NCBI GenBank assembly: GCA_030765045.1
Contig: CM060963.1
Span: forward strand, 121,036,735 to 121,100,734
From: Tenodera sinensis
Taxonomy: Eukaryota; Arthropoda; Insecta; Mantodea; Mantidae
Length of the DNA stretch: 64,000 nucleotides
Reading direction: 5' to 3'
The notes beneath the pieces were generated by a model. That model was not told the DNA's origin, made no database searches, and worked only from the letters and a program-made list of their open reading frames with translations. Position numbers and translations under genes: made by a program. Each line of letters starts with the position of its first letter. The first letter of the stretch is position 1. Positions 51,871-62,929 of this stretch are shown here, in pieces.

Positions 51871-53473
51871 GCTTCAAGAACTATCAAAAATTTTGTGACA
51901 CGCCATAACGTTTATGAGGAAATAATAGCGGAATCGTACTGGTTTGAAAATACTGTTCATGCAACGACAACAGCCAACAAAAACAAGCCAGGTAACAGAC
52001 CACTTTGTAAAGTGGCTCAAATTTCTTTGTACATATTTATTTTTATTTGGGTGCATTTCTCTCATGTTTGTATTGTTTCATATTGCCGATTATAGTTAAA
52101 CAATTCTAGTATTATTTCTTGTTGTTCACTTCTTAACTACAACCTATATATGCTGTATAACCATTCCAATTTTTATTTACTGACTTTCATTTATGAGTTT
52201 TTCTCACTTATGCAGGTTTTTCCTTAGGTCCCCTGGAAAATGTATGAACAAAGTTTTACTGTATTTCACAATGGAATACACATTGTAAGGATGGACAGTG
52301 GGATTTATAGTTTTCTGAAATTTCAAACTATTCCTTATGTTATTGATTTAGTTTGCATTCAACAAAAAGTTATGCTTATACATGAATAATTATTTTTATT
52401 GTAGTTTTTTCTCTACCAAAGAATTACACACAAGCACCAGAGTTAAATGCAATCTTGTTCACACAAAAGCCATACAGTACTAGGCCATTAATTATACATC
52501 CACCATAATGGCACTGTATACTATATTAATGGTTGATTTTAAATGTTTTTTTAAGTATTAAACTGTTACTATCCTCACATCTAGGGGACATAAATCTGAT
52601 TTCTTGGTTAGCTGCCAAGGCATTTAAATATGACACAATAGGGTTAATGTGCACAAGCTAAATGCAACAATGTTGATTAAGCATGTATAGCATGCACCCC
52701 ATTACATTCTCAATATACATACATGCAATGAGAGTAACTTTATCCACAGCACACAACATGTTTATTGAAACGGAGTTCTATGGTCAATTCTGAGGAAAAG
52801 CTGGGGGAAATTAAAACAGGTTACATCTTGACCATTTAGCATTAGAAATGCAAAATTTCATAAGAACAGCTATGTATCATAAGCAAATTTAGTGCAACAG
52901 TCAACATTTTTTTTCCATGCAAAAATACATATGCCTTGTAATGTAACTCTTATTGATGATTAAAAATTGAATTGTGTATAAACAATGAGCAATGGTGCTT
53001 ATGCAAAATGACATAAGTGTTTTAATAAAATAATGAAACATACCAACTTCAAGTTGCCTTGGATCTTGTAAAGTTCTTCGTTTTATAATCCATTACCATA
53101 GCTTTTATTACATAAAATAAAAAAGTACAATGAAGTTCAGCCACACAGGTAAAGACCTAACGGTAAACAACTTGACTATCACTAATGTATCTAAGTAGTA
53201 TACAGGAAGAAAATAGTAATTTGTGTGACACCTGGTAGCAAAAATTCCTTTCTCTAGGTTGCTTCAATACTATTAACTCTGATATTCAATTGTATGTATA
53301 TATTTCTATCATAATACTTAGGAAAGGAAAGAAGAAGTGGATATTAAACATAAACTTAATTGTACAACATAGCTGAATATGAATTAATTGCTTTTCATAA
53401 AGAGGGATGAAGTGTTAAGAGTACTGGTCACTAATTCTGAAAATGCCCTATTCTGCATACATGAAGATATAAG
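51871..53473. other. unassigned; may include the LINE 5' UTR
   Basis: No gene is recognised. The 5' UTR of the LINE that follows must lie in the last part of this interval, but I could not place its start. Confidence 0.45.
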
Positions 53474-54613
53474 ATGGCGTCAGCTTGTGTAGAACGTAAT
53501 AATGCGTCTGTGAATTTAGTTAAAAATTGTGATTATATGCTTAGAAACCGGAGTGAAAAGCGTGCCACGGGATTTCAGGAAGCAGGTGACATGAGCAAAC
53601 AAACTGGAGGTAACAAGAAATACAATTATAGTGAAATAACAAAGCAAAAAGAAAGTGGGTCTAATGGCGACGATGCCGGAAAAGAGCGTGATACTGTAGC
53701 GTCGCTTCATAAGGTCATTGAAATAATGAAGATAGACTTGGATCGTGCAGTCTGTGAAATTGAAAGATTGAAAGAAGAAAACTACAAACTGGAAACAAGA
53801 ATAAATAACGGCAATAAACAGCGTGAATTCTACGAGGAGTGGAGCACTGTACCTACTAGACAAAAGCGGCGTGAGGCCAGCAGCAAATGTACTTATCAGC
53901 AAGAAGATACCTACAACACCTACAACAGCTATAACAGATACACGCCTTTGGCATTGGATTCTGAATCCAAAAAGGATGACGTGAATGTGAAGCTCAACTC
54001 GGCAAATACGGTTAACGCTGGTAAGAAACGCATCCGAAATCGTGTATTATTGTTAACGGATAGTCACGGAAGAGGTCTTGCCGAGAAAATAAATCACCTG
54101 GGACAAGATACGCTGATGGCAAGTGCTATTGTGAAACCAGGTGCAAAAATTGACGAGGTTTGCAGAAACGTGGAGGGAAAATGTTCCGATTTTACGAAGG
54201 ACGACTGTGTAGTACTTATCGCGGGCACAAATGACGTTGGCAACGGTGAACCGGAGAACATCATTCCAAAATTAGAACGCACGATAAATGAGTTACAAAA
54301 TACCAATCTGATCGTTGTCAAACTACCTACTAGATACGACATGCACTCAAATTCCTGGGTAAATAACAAAACTGCTTCTACAAACTCGCATATAACGGAG
54401 ATGTGTAGAAAATATGAACACGTGAAGCTTGTCAACTGTAACGTAAGGCGGGAACTTCACACAAGGCATGGGATGCATCTCAATAAACTGGGGAAGAGGA
54501 TGCTCAGTGAAACAATAATAAAAGTGATTTCGGTTTGTGTAAACGATAAAACAAGTGGTGAACTAGAACAAAGTGACTCAAATAGGGTAAGCTTATCATG
54601 TCCAAAAAACTAG
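53474..54613 (+). CDS. LINE ORF1 protein with SGNH esterase domain
   Basis: The frame has 379 codons from ATG at 53474. Residues about 75-120 are heptad-rich (MKIDLDRAVCEIERLKEENY), a predicted coiled coil for trimer or dimer formation, followed by basic TRQKRREASSK. Residues about 188-350 form an SGNH/GDSL-like hydrolase domain: block I RVLLLTDSHGRG (Ser at 197), block III VLIAGTNDVG (Asn at 253), and block V GMHLNKLGKRML (His at 335), so the Ser, Asn and His candidates are all present. In CR1-group LINEs this domain is thought to help ORF1 in lipid or RNP interactions; its substrate is unknown. No zinc knuckle or PHD finger is seen. It overlaps the ORF2 start by 16 bases. Confidence 0.88.
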   Translation: MASACVERNNASVNLVKNCDYMLRNRSEKRATGFQEAGDMSKQTGGNKKYNYSEITKQKESGSNGDDAGKERDTVASLHKVIEIMKIDLDRAVCEIERLKEENYKLETRINNGNKQREFYEEWSTVPTRQKRREASSKCTYQQEDTYNTYNSYNRYTPLALDSESKKDDVNVKLNSANTVNAGKKRIRNRVLLLTDSHGRGLAEKINHLGQDTLMASAIVKPGAKIDEVCRNVEGKCSDFTKDDCVVLIAGTNDVGNGEPENIIPKLERTINELQNTNLIVVKLPTRYDMHSNSWVNNKTASTNSHITEMCRKYEHVKLVNCNVRRELHTRHGMHLNKLGKRMLSETIIKVISVCVNDKTSGELEQSDSNRVSLSCPKN

Positions 54614-57531
54614 GCATCTTTTCAACAGTAAAGCATAAGGGTAAGTCGTTGAAATTAGTTCATCAAAACATACAAATGCTTTCTAATAAAATTGATCAGC
54701 TGAATATATTCATAGCAGAAGAAAGTCCGGATATACTAGTACTAACTGAGCATGGCTTAAAGGATACAGAGTGTAGTTATAACTTCATTCCAAATATGAA
54801 TTTAACAGCAAAATTCTGCAGAAAAAACAAAAAGTGGGGTGGGGTGGGGATCTTTACACGGGTAGATATATCAGAATATTCTACAGAAATTGATACTGAT
54901 TATTTTTGTGTTGAGGGACATATAGAACTGGCTGCAATAAGCATTGCTTTTAAGAAAGTTAAGATTACAGTTATTGGTTTATACAGGCCACCTAGAGGAA
55001 ATTTAAATACCTTCCTCGATAAACTGGACTTACTGCTAAATCAAATTTTGGTGAACACTAGATGTAGAATAATAATTTTAGGAGACATAAACATTGATTT
55101 TCTACAAAACTCAAATGATAAGGCTAAGTTTCAATATCTTTTAAATGAGTATGACTTGCATGCTACTATTAATGAACCTACTCGCATCACTAGCAGCTCA
55201 AGGACAGCTATTGATAATATTATCACTAATATAACAGACTTACCGTACAGGGTAAACATTGTTGAGTCATGTTTATCAGATCATTTGGCACAAAGTATTA
55301 TTTGTAATGGTGTAAACGTGGCTCATACAAAACATAATGATATAAAGTCCAACACAAAAATTCATCATTCCTTTAGTAAAACCAACTTGCAAACACTTAA
55401 GAGCGCTTTAATTAATGAAAACTGGGGAACAGTATTTGCTGCACAAGACACTAATGAGAAACTGAATAAGTTCTATCAGACTTTATATTACTACATAGAC
55501 TTATATTGTCCTCCCACTGCTATAAGTAGAAATAATTCAAAAACTACAAATTACCAATGGATCACTCCTAAAATAAAACAGTTGCGAACCCTTCTCAAAA
55601 TTGCCACAGTGCAAAAGAATAACAATGCCATTTCAAATTTCACTGATGCTGAGTTAAAAAATTTAAAAAAACTTTATGACCAATCCGTAGTCAAAGCCAA
55701 ACAATGTAGCATCAGCAATAGAATACTAAGCTCTCATAATGTAAGTAAAGCTAGTTGGAAAGTAATTAATGAATTTCGCAGATCTCTACCTCAAAACAAT
55801 AACTCCCACATTCAAATTCAAGTTGGTGATACTACCATAATGGATACCAAAGCAGTAGCTGAAATAATGAACAATCACTTTGCCTCAGTTGGAAGAAATC
55901 TTCACTTGAATCAAAACTCACAAATAGTTCCGCCAACTATGCCCAACAAATCAAAAAATACCAATAGCATTTTTTTGCATCCTACAAACAGCAAAGAAGT
56001 TCTTGATGTAATAAAGACCTTAAAATCTAAAAACAGCATAGGTCTTGATGGTATACCTACCTCTCTAATAAAAGTATGTGGCCATGAAATAGCGAATCCT
56101 CTTGTAGAAATAATAAACTCCTGCTTTCAATATGGCATTTTTCCTGATAAACTAAAGATAGCTAAGGTCATACCTGTATTTAAAAAGGGGGCTAAAAATT
56201 ACATAAATAACTATAGACCCATATCAATACTATCAGCATTGTCAAAAATTTTTGAGCGGATCATACATAATCGTATAACAAAATACTTAACCAAGTTTGA
56301 CTTAATTCCCAAGCAACAAAATGGCTTTGTGAGTAATAAATCTACTATCAGCGCCTTATCAGACCTAGTTGAAATGATTATTGGAAACATTGAGTCAGAT
56401 ACACATACCGCTGCTGTTCTACTAGATCTTACAAAAGCGTTTGACTGTGTAGATAGGAACAAACTGTTAACTCAGCTATACAATTTAGGCATTAGAGGTA
56501 TAGCAAATAAGCTAATAAAATCCTTTATGTCAAATAGAAAACAACTTGTGACCATAAATGCAGAAAACAATGAACACCATTCACAGATGCAGGATCTAAC
56601 ATATGGAGTACCACAGGGATCTATATTAGGACCTTTATTATTTATTCTTTATATTCATGACATAAATGAAATTATATCAGATAATACCGGACTAGTACAA
56701 TATGCTGATGATACAACCATTTTAGACTGTAATAAAAATTTGTGTGCACTGAATAGAAGTCTCGATGATACAGTAAATACTATAGTTACATACTTCAGTA
56801 GCCTAAATATGTATGTAAATGCAGCTAAATGTGAATTAATTACCTTTGGATTTAAAACAGTTGGGCCATCATTACAACTTTCCATAAACGACAATGTGGT
56901 CCATAGCGTCAACTCTGTAAATCTTCTTGGATTAAATATAGACAAATCACTTACCTATGCTGGACACATACAAAAACTGGGATCAATTATCAGCAAAAAT
57001 CTATTTGTTCTGAAATATTTAAATAAATTTATTCCAATTGAAGCAGCGATAGCTATATACTACTCCCTTATTCACTCGCATATGGCTTATGCAATTGAAC
57101 TATGGGGCACCACATCTAAAGCAAATTTTGGTAAAATATTTATTTTACAAAAAAGGGCAGTTCGATACTTAGGCAAACTAAATTTCAATGAGCCATGCAG
57201 AAATACCTTTAAGCAATTAAATATTTTAACCCTACCAAGCTTATATATTTACAAAACCATTCTACATTTTATAAAGTACAACTCTTTGTCACTAACCAAC
57301 TCTGATGTTCATAGATACAATACCAGACATAAAAATGACTATGCTATTCCTAGTCACAGATTACATTTGTATGAAAAGATGCCTAGTTTTACTGGAATAA
57401 AATTTTATAATGGACTACCAGAAGAAATAAAGAAATGGCACAATAATAATTTAAATAAATTTAAACAACTGTTAAAACAGTTCCTGATTAGTAAATCGTT
57501 TTACAGTACTGATGAATATCTGTGTAAATAA
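54598..57531 (+). CDS. LINE ORF2: AP-like endonuclease + reverse transcriptase
   Basis: This 977-codon open frame starts at an ATG that lies inside ORF1 in another frame, so translation must involve reinitiation or coupling. The apurinic-type endonuclease (residues about 18-245) shows LKLVHQNIQML, PDILVLTEHG, VIGLYRPPRGN, IIILGDINIDF, TAIDNIITNI and CLSDHLAQS, so the N, E, D and final SDH residues are kept. The RT (residues about 475-745) shows SIGLDGIPTSLI, AKVIPVFKKG, NNYRPISILSALSKIFERII, VLLDLTKAFDCVD (D610), YGVPQGSILGPLLFILYIHD and VQYADDTTIL (YADD 702-705). The C-terminal tail has the HRYNTRHKNDY and FYNGLPEEIKKW elements usual in this group. No RNase H is present. It nicks target DNA and primes cDNA synthesis there. 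No disabling change is visible. Confidence 0.93.
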   Translation: MSKKLGIFSTVKHKGKSLKLVHQNIQMLSNKIDQLNIFIAEESPDILVLTEHGLKDTECSYNFIPNMNLTAKFCRKNKKWGGVGIFTRVDISEYSTEIDTDYFCVEGHIELAAISIAFKKVKITVIGLYRPPRGNLNTFLDKLDLLLNQILVNTRCRIIILGDINIDFLQNSNDKAKFQYLLNEYDLHATINEPTRITSSSRTAIDNIITNITDLPYRVNIVESCLSDHLAQSIICNGVNVAHTKHNDIKSNTKIHHSFSKTNLQTLKSALINENWGTVFAAQDTNEKLNKFYQTLYYYIDLYCPPTAISRNNSKTTNYQWITPKIKQLRTLLKIATVQKNNNAISNFTDAELKNLKKLYDQSVVKAKQCSISNRILSSHNVSKASWKVINEFRRSLPQNNNSHIQIQVGDTTIMDTKAVAEIMNNHFASVGRNLHLNQNSQIVPPTMPNKSKNTNSIFLHPTNSKEVLDVIKTLKSKNSIGLDGIPTSLIKVCGHEIANPLVEIINSCFQYGIFPDKLKIAKVIPVFKKGAKNYINNYRPISILSALSKIFERIIHNRITKYLTKFDLIPKQQNGFVSNKSTISALSDLVEMIIGNIESDTHTAAVLLDLTKAFDCVDRNKLLTQLYNLGIRGIANKLIKSFMSNRKQLVTINAENNEHHSQMQDLTYGVPQGSILGPLLFILYIHDINEIISDNTGLVQYADDTTILDCNKNLCALNRSLDDTVNTIVTYFSSLNMYVNAAKCELITFGFKTVGPSLQLSINDNVVHSVNSVNLLGLNIDKSLTYAGHIQKLGSIISKNLFVLKYLNKFIPIEAAIAIYYSLIHSHMAYAIELWGTTSKANFGKIFILQKRAVRYLGKLNFNEPCRNTFKQLNILTLPSLYIYKTILHFIKYNSLSLTNSDVHRYNTRHKNDYAIPSHRLHLYEKMPSFTGIKFYNGLPEEIKKWHNNNLNKFKQLLKQFLISKSFYSTDEYLCK

Positions 57532-57532
57532 A

Positions 57533-57832
57533 TTCTGTAATAGTAAATAATAACTAGCTTGTAATATTGCATTGACAGCACTAGTTTTGTATTTATATTC
57601 TATAAGTTGTATAAATTTAATTATAAATTGTACATACTGTAAATAGTTCATTGTGCATAGTCTCTACTACTTGGTTAATCAGTTCTTTGTATATTACTAT
57701 TATTATCATTATTATTGTTATTGTTTATTATTAACGTCTTTGCTACTCATATGTACTTGCTTACTATTGACTGGATTCAATCGTGTATTACACCATATTG
57801 AATTGCAATAAAATTGAATTGAATTGAATTGA
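57533..57832 (+). other. LINE 3' UTR and terminal repeat
   Basis: AT-rich 3' UTR with an imperfect ATT microsatellite (57696-57733), AATAAA (57807-57812) and four or five GAATT/ATTGA units at the very end. The terminal repeat is probably the RNA feature recognised by the element's RT. Confidence 0.8.
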
Positions 57833-58333
57833 ACATTACAAATTATTAACCAATGAGATCTTTCTATAAACTGCACCTAACCTAAAAGGAAAATATCAAA
57901 GAGTAACAGGTCTAATCCGGTCTAAGGTATTCAAAAAACACTGCCATGAAAAGGACTGAGAATAAACAGTAATTTTATACATTCCAAGAACATAGTGATA
58001 TTAAATCTCAACATCTCTCTTAAATAATAGTTACTTACCGTTTTGAGTTTGGTGTAAAAAATTTTCCCAATGAACTAGAGGATGATCATTGCTGAATTCT
58101 TTGACTGGATGGAGTTAACACTCCTGTATAAACAAAGTTAGACCAGTAGTCTGAAGATATGCTTAACAACTTCTCCACCACCTGGAACAATAACACATCT
58201 TATAGTCATTGGTTATGTGACCCTGTAATTTTGTAATTCAAATTATGTTGCTGGAAAGCATCAACACATTAAACGAAATTCTATATACTGAAAATAACTG
58301 GCATTCATACCCATGTAAAACTCAATGTAAAAG
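57833..58333. other. unassigned sequence
   Basis: No recognisable feature in the 500 bases 3' of the LINE. Confidence 0.4.
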
Positions 58334-58920
58334 TACAATGCGTTTGTAGATTGGCTGGACCATCCTGTGGTGGCACCAGACCAGGCGAGGACCAGCCAGA
58401 GTTGCACATGAATGACTGGCAAGTCATAGGTATGAAACACGTACATTAGGCTTATCTTTGTCACAATAGATGTTGAAATTGATGCCCTTCAACACGAACA
58501 CATTCCCTATACCTCTGAAAACAATTCTGGTTTACCAGCAAAAGTTCACAATGACTGATTGCATGTATTTCTCTCGTGATTTTGTCCTTCAATTCTTGTA
58601 AACTGTGCAAATTTGATGTTTACACTTTATTCTTTAATAATTTCCTACACCTCACGGGTTCACTTTCTTATCCCTTTCACTTCCACATTCTTTTCCTCAC
58701 TTCACTTTCACTACTTGACTTTATCCCTAAACTTTTGTTTCCCACCCTCCTTCCAACCTGAACACATTTCACTTAATCACTTTCTCCTCCATGTCATGTG
58801 GCACTGATCACTATTTTCCTCTCTTTTAGTACAGTAGTTAGTATTCTGTACTCATGAGTGGCCCTCGTTCTGTCCAGTGCTGCCACAGGGGCGGTCTGGC
58901 CGATCTACGAATGCACTGTA
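58334..58920 (-). mobile_element. mariner/Tc1-type deletion derivative, 583 bp
   Basis: The element (58336-58918) is flanked by TA at both sides. The ends read inward CAATGCGTTTGTAGATTGGC and CAGTGCATTCGTAGATCGGC and match those of the copy at 39286-40516. The left ~270 bases contain, on the minus strand, the transposase C-terminal codons (LKDKITREIHAISHCELL, FQRYRECVRVEGHQFQ). No other coding sequence remains. Confidence 0.85.
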
Positions 58921-60398
58921 CTTTATCAGCAAGAGAAAGACTAAATCTGGGAAAAGAACAACAAATTTTTCTTCCAAGCCAAGAAATTACATATCTCTGA
59001 AAAATCAGTGCAGTAGAAATTGGTGCACAGCTAAATTTTACAGAAAAAGCACTCTGCACTTCACTTCCATTTTCAATGCTGTTCACACATACTGAAAACA
59101 ATCAGTGAGCATTACTGTACGTAAAGAACGAATGCTAATGTTCTGTGATACCAAGGAAGAAATGAGTAAAACATACATAACACTAACACTTCAGTATTTT
59201 GAAGTTATAGCTTCCTTTGGAGTGGAAGATGGTAACAATTACCATCTATAGTTGTGATGTATGGCAGTTTGAACTTCACTTTCGTTGTGAATAAAGCAGA
59301 CACTGTATGTAGGTTTAGCTACAGCTTCATTGTTTTGGAATCTAAAAGAGGGGCACTCCACTTCTGTCAATTCAACTTTACTTTGTAACGGTGATGTTTA
59401 GGTATGTACGAAAGAATAAAACACATGGCAAAAGAAGAACCTTTAGTAGATGTAAGGAGCTGATGCATTTTGAAAATGAAAGCATTGATTTTCTAACATC
59501 ACAACTTCTGCCCAACAGTGATGAAACTCACAAAAAGCAGTATCTCCCAGAAATCAGATGGAAATATTCTTACACAATGCTGTTGACCCTGGATTTCAGA
59601 TTGGAGTGTCAGAATAGACCTCTTGATGGTGTGTAAAACTGTTAATTACATTATGGGTCATATTTACAAAAAAGCTCATCAATGGATTAAATTCTCCAGT
59701 AAAGGAAGAACAACGCACAGTTAAAGTAGCAAATGCAACTTAATTTACCAACTGTAATAGGTGAATTAGATTGGATCCATATTGAAATTAAGAAACTGCC
59801 AATGTTCAGGGACGAATATATCAACCTTAAGGGTTATTCCAATATTACTTCCAGCAACATGTGATGCTGAAGAACGTTTATGAGCATTAATACTGAGTGG
59901 CCTAGCTCTGTGCATGACTGGAGTATGGAGGAGTACTATAATAGGTATAGGTATGATGCTACTACTTGTTTACTGGGCGATTCCAACTATGGCAACCTTG
60001 GCTGATCAAGCCAACCAAGCCACCTAACATTCAAGTTCAATATTACTATTTATGAATAAATATGTATAAAATAGTCAATAAATAAAATAAAATAAAAAAT
60101 AATTTCAATGCTATGTAAGCAGGCAATAATCAGGTATGAAGATCTACATCCTGATCCACTACTGCTGCTAACATTTAATATGTTTAATGGTTACTTATTG
60201 TTTCCTTTTTATTTTATTATTTCAAGAAGAACAAAAAGGAAATACAAGTAGGAAAGATGTACAAGAGTTATTTGAAGATGCTGGAGAGTTGCTGTGCTGA
60301 TCATTGTTAGAGGCAGATTTATTGTGTTCAGTTAGTTTTGATACACCTATTGTACACTTCTGAGCATTTTGGTGTTACGTTCCTGGAATAGTTTTTAT
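58921..60398. other. unassigned sequence
   Basis: About 1.5 kb. The frame at 59391-59636 (81 residues, basic N terminus) has no motif I recognise. Nothing else is supported. Confidence 0.45.
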
Positions 60399-61245
60399 TA
60401 CTTTCTCTACTGGTAAGTAGGGGAAGTATTGTATTCCACCCAAAAAATCTATGTCGAGATTTCACTGTAAATATATGTTTTGAGACCCCCTGAATCAGGG
60501 GAAAAAAAAAAAACAAAAAAAACCACACTTTTAGAAAAAGGTCCATGTGTGTGTCTGTGGACAGCATAACTCGAAAACAAAAAGTCGGTTAAAAACCAGA
60601 GTTGGTATTTAAGTTTAATGTCTTTCAAGGATGCGACACAAAGATTTTGAAGAAAATAGCCCCACCCTAAACTACCCTTTACATGGAAAATTTTGATTTT
60701 CTTGAAAATGGCTCTAACGATTTTGATTAAAATGTCATATGTTTGGGATATTTTTATGACAAATGAAATGTATATCTTGAATTTTCTGGCTATAGCCCCT
60801 GTAGTTGTATTTACTCTGGATGACTTTTGCATAACTGGTAAACCGTTAGAGATAGACCAAATCATACTATACAAAAAATGTAGATCTTGCTAAAATACAC
60901 AATTTATGTCTGAATAAATTTTCTTGTAAGGTGAACCATTTCGGAGATATTCCTTGTTATGTGTGTGAGTTTTGGAAAACATAACTTTCGTGAAATGGAT
61001 CATCATTGTTCATTTTTTTATATGTTAAGCTTGCAAAGAGAATAGAACCTCAAAGCTTTAAAATATTTGAATATCACTCAAAGCCTACTGTATTCTAATA
61101 TTTCCCTTGCACCTACAAGGAAATAAGCAATAAGATAATTTGTACAAACGTTTATCTCGACTAACACGAAGAAGATATAGGAGTTTGTAAGAATGGTTAG
61201 TACAAGAGTAGAGAAAGTCATGTGAGTGCAACACATAAGATTTTT
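60399..61245 (+). repeat. ~850-bp repeat, copy h (full length, solitary)
   Basis: Starts TACTTTCTCTACTGGTAAGT and ends GTGCAACACATAAGATTTTT, with all family landmarks in order. It stands alone, showing the unit is dispersed and not only tandem. Flanks share GGAAT on both sides (GGAATAGTTTTTAT on the left, GGAATTTTTTGTA on the right), a possible degraded target duplication. Confidence 0.9.
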
Positions 61246-61389
61246 GGAATTTTTTGTACATCTTTGGTGGAATGTGAATTTGCTCTATGAGGGTTGGATC
61301 TGTTGTTCATGGCTGTGATGTTTTATCTGTTTTTGTCTGTCGTATTTTCTGATGAATTTGTTTTGAATCAATTTTTTGTCGCTATTGTC

Positions 61390-62400
61390 TTAACCTCTTG
61401 AGCAATGGCCATTTAAAACGTCCGCGAGCCGAGAACTGCTAGCATTTAAATTGTTAAATGCGCTTCGTATATACACAGCTGTATTTTGTGTAAATATTAA
61501 GTTATTTTAATGAAAGAAAAACTGGTATAAAACTCGTATTTGCAGTATAAATGTACGTCATCAGCAAAGTTGAGTTGTATTTACAAAACGTTGAAATGGC
61601 ACAATTTTGTTTCACTGTGGTGAAAAGTCAACTTTGCTCTGTCGAACGCATTCGGAAAGATACAGTAAAGAAACACCCATTGTATGTGTGGCTTATGCGT
61701 CAGCATACTGTGTAATAAAGCACTACTGTATGCGTGGTCTCTTGAGTCATCAGAATAGAGGCACATTGCAACTTTTGCTTACGCGAGTTTCGTAACCGAG
61801 TAGAGTCCGTGTCTTTCTTTGTTGAAATACATACGTATTCTTTCCTGCTTGTAGCTGAAGGGAGAAGTAGTATAAAAAGGTGTTTTTGCACCAACTGGAT
61901 ATAACCATATACAATTGTTTGGGGATTTGGACAGCTCTCTAAACCCACACAGGACAATGACCGACCTTGACTACCGACTATAAATAACTTGCAGCCTAAT
62001 TGAACAATACCACGTTGGGGGTTGAAAATCCAAAACCCCTGCACCCCTCAGACTTCAAGGAAAACATTATCCTAAAAGGATACCACCAACAGCAAAGAAG
62101 TCCCGCCCATCTCCAAAGTGTTTCGTGTGCCGCAAGAAGGGAATTTGCGAATGTGGAGATGTACGTACCTTTGTGCGTTTATCCCTGTTTTGAGGTAAAT
62201 CACTGCAGAACGAACATATTAAGGTAAGCCAATAAAGTATATAGACCTTACTAAAATGTTTCATAAAGGGAAAATTATAATAAGTTGAGTTGGATATGGG
62301 ATAAATAAGGGTTAAATGCTTAAACGCACAGGACGCCCATATCGCTCATCCGCCATTTTAAATGGACGTGATTTCATGTCGATATCCCTCAAGAGGTTAA
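61390..62400 (+). mobile_element. piggyBac deletion derivative, 1003 bp
   Basis: The element (61394-62396) is flanked by TTAA at 61390-61393 and 62397-62400. Its ends are those of the 32.4-34.9 kb copy in inverted orientation (CCTCTTGAGCAATGGCC on the left; read inward from the right, CCTCTTGAGGGATATCG and then ATGAAATCACGTCC). About 1.4 kb of the transposase gene is missing. Intact ends mean it could be mobilised in trans. Confidence 0.93.
61990..62227 (+). pseudogene. piggyBac transposase C-terminal fragment
   Basis: Encodes GVENPKPLHPSDFKENIILK, then SPAHLQSVSCAARREF and VPLCVYPCFEVNHCRTNI, across frame breaks. It matches the last ~75 residues of the copy at 32.6-33.9 kb, including part of the cysteine-rich tail. 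The catalytic domain is deleted. Confidence 0.88.
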
Positions 62401-62489
62401 TGTTCTTTTTTTAAATTCATGTCAGCAGTATGCTTACTAACATGTGTGTTAGACTGTGGAATATTAGCATGTTGATGTGGCTCTAGGTA

Positions 62490-62512
62490 TTTTTTTTTTT
62501 TTTTTTTTTTTT
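62490..62512. repeat. 23-base poly(T) run
   Basis: A homopolymer, possibly the tail of a minus-strand retroposon, though none was recognised. Confidence 0.9.
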
Positions 62513-62559
62513 AATGTACCTGTGTGTATGAGAGGGTTGTCTGTAAATGCCAAATTCTA

Positions 62560-62775
62560 CTATTTTGTTGTTGAGCCTCTGATTTTCAGGTCCAGAAATT
62601 GTAGCCAACTTTCTTTTTCTGTTTCCAAAGTGAATTTCACAGCTGGATAGTCTATAGGTTGAGTAGTTTCAGCGCATCTTCTGAAAGTTCTTTTTGGTAT
62701 GATGGCAAAGCAGTCATCCACATATCTCACCCAAATTTTGAATACGTGTGGGAAGGCTTTGGTAATAATATTCAA
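62560..62775 (-). pseudogene. Penelope-like element reverse transcriptase fragment
   Basis: Minus-strand frame of 71 residues: KIWVRYVDDCFAIIPKRTFR, with the catalytic YVDD, then YPAVKFTLETEKESWLQFLD and LKIRGSTTK. The 'W.RYVDD.FAI' motif followed by 'KFT.E.E....L.FLDL.I' is diagnostic of Penelope-like RTs. Only this segment survives; the GIY-YIG endonuclease and the rest are missing. Confidence 0.88.
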
Positions 62776-62929
62776 ACTTTATTGTGGACGGACAACAGAT
62801 ACGAGAGGGAATGTTTAACACACATAACAGTCACATTTGGGCACAGGAAAACCCTATAACCTATTAGAGTTACAAATTATCATTGCTGGTTTGCAGTGAA
62901 CATTTAGGCTGGTATTGTGAATGACACAC

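Larger units (their letters stand above)
53474..57832 (+). mobile_element. CR1/L2/Daphne-group LINE with both ORFs open
   Basis: Order: esterase-type ORF1, overlapping ORF2 (endonuclease plus RT), 3' UTR, AATAAA at 57807-57812, then the terminal tandem repeat (ATTGA)n/(GAATT)n at about 57813-57832. A pentanucleotide-type 3' repeat instead of poly(A) and an ORF1 with an SGNH esterase domain are features of the CR1/L2/Daphne/Crack group. Neither ORF is interrupted. The 5' end and target duplication were not resolved, so full length is inferred from ORF1 being complete. Confidence 0.88.

Noticed and set aside
59391..59636. 81-codon plus-strand frame as a gene
   Set aside because: No domain, no supporting context and no clear relation to neighbouring elements.
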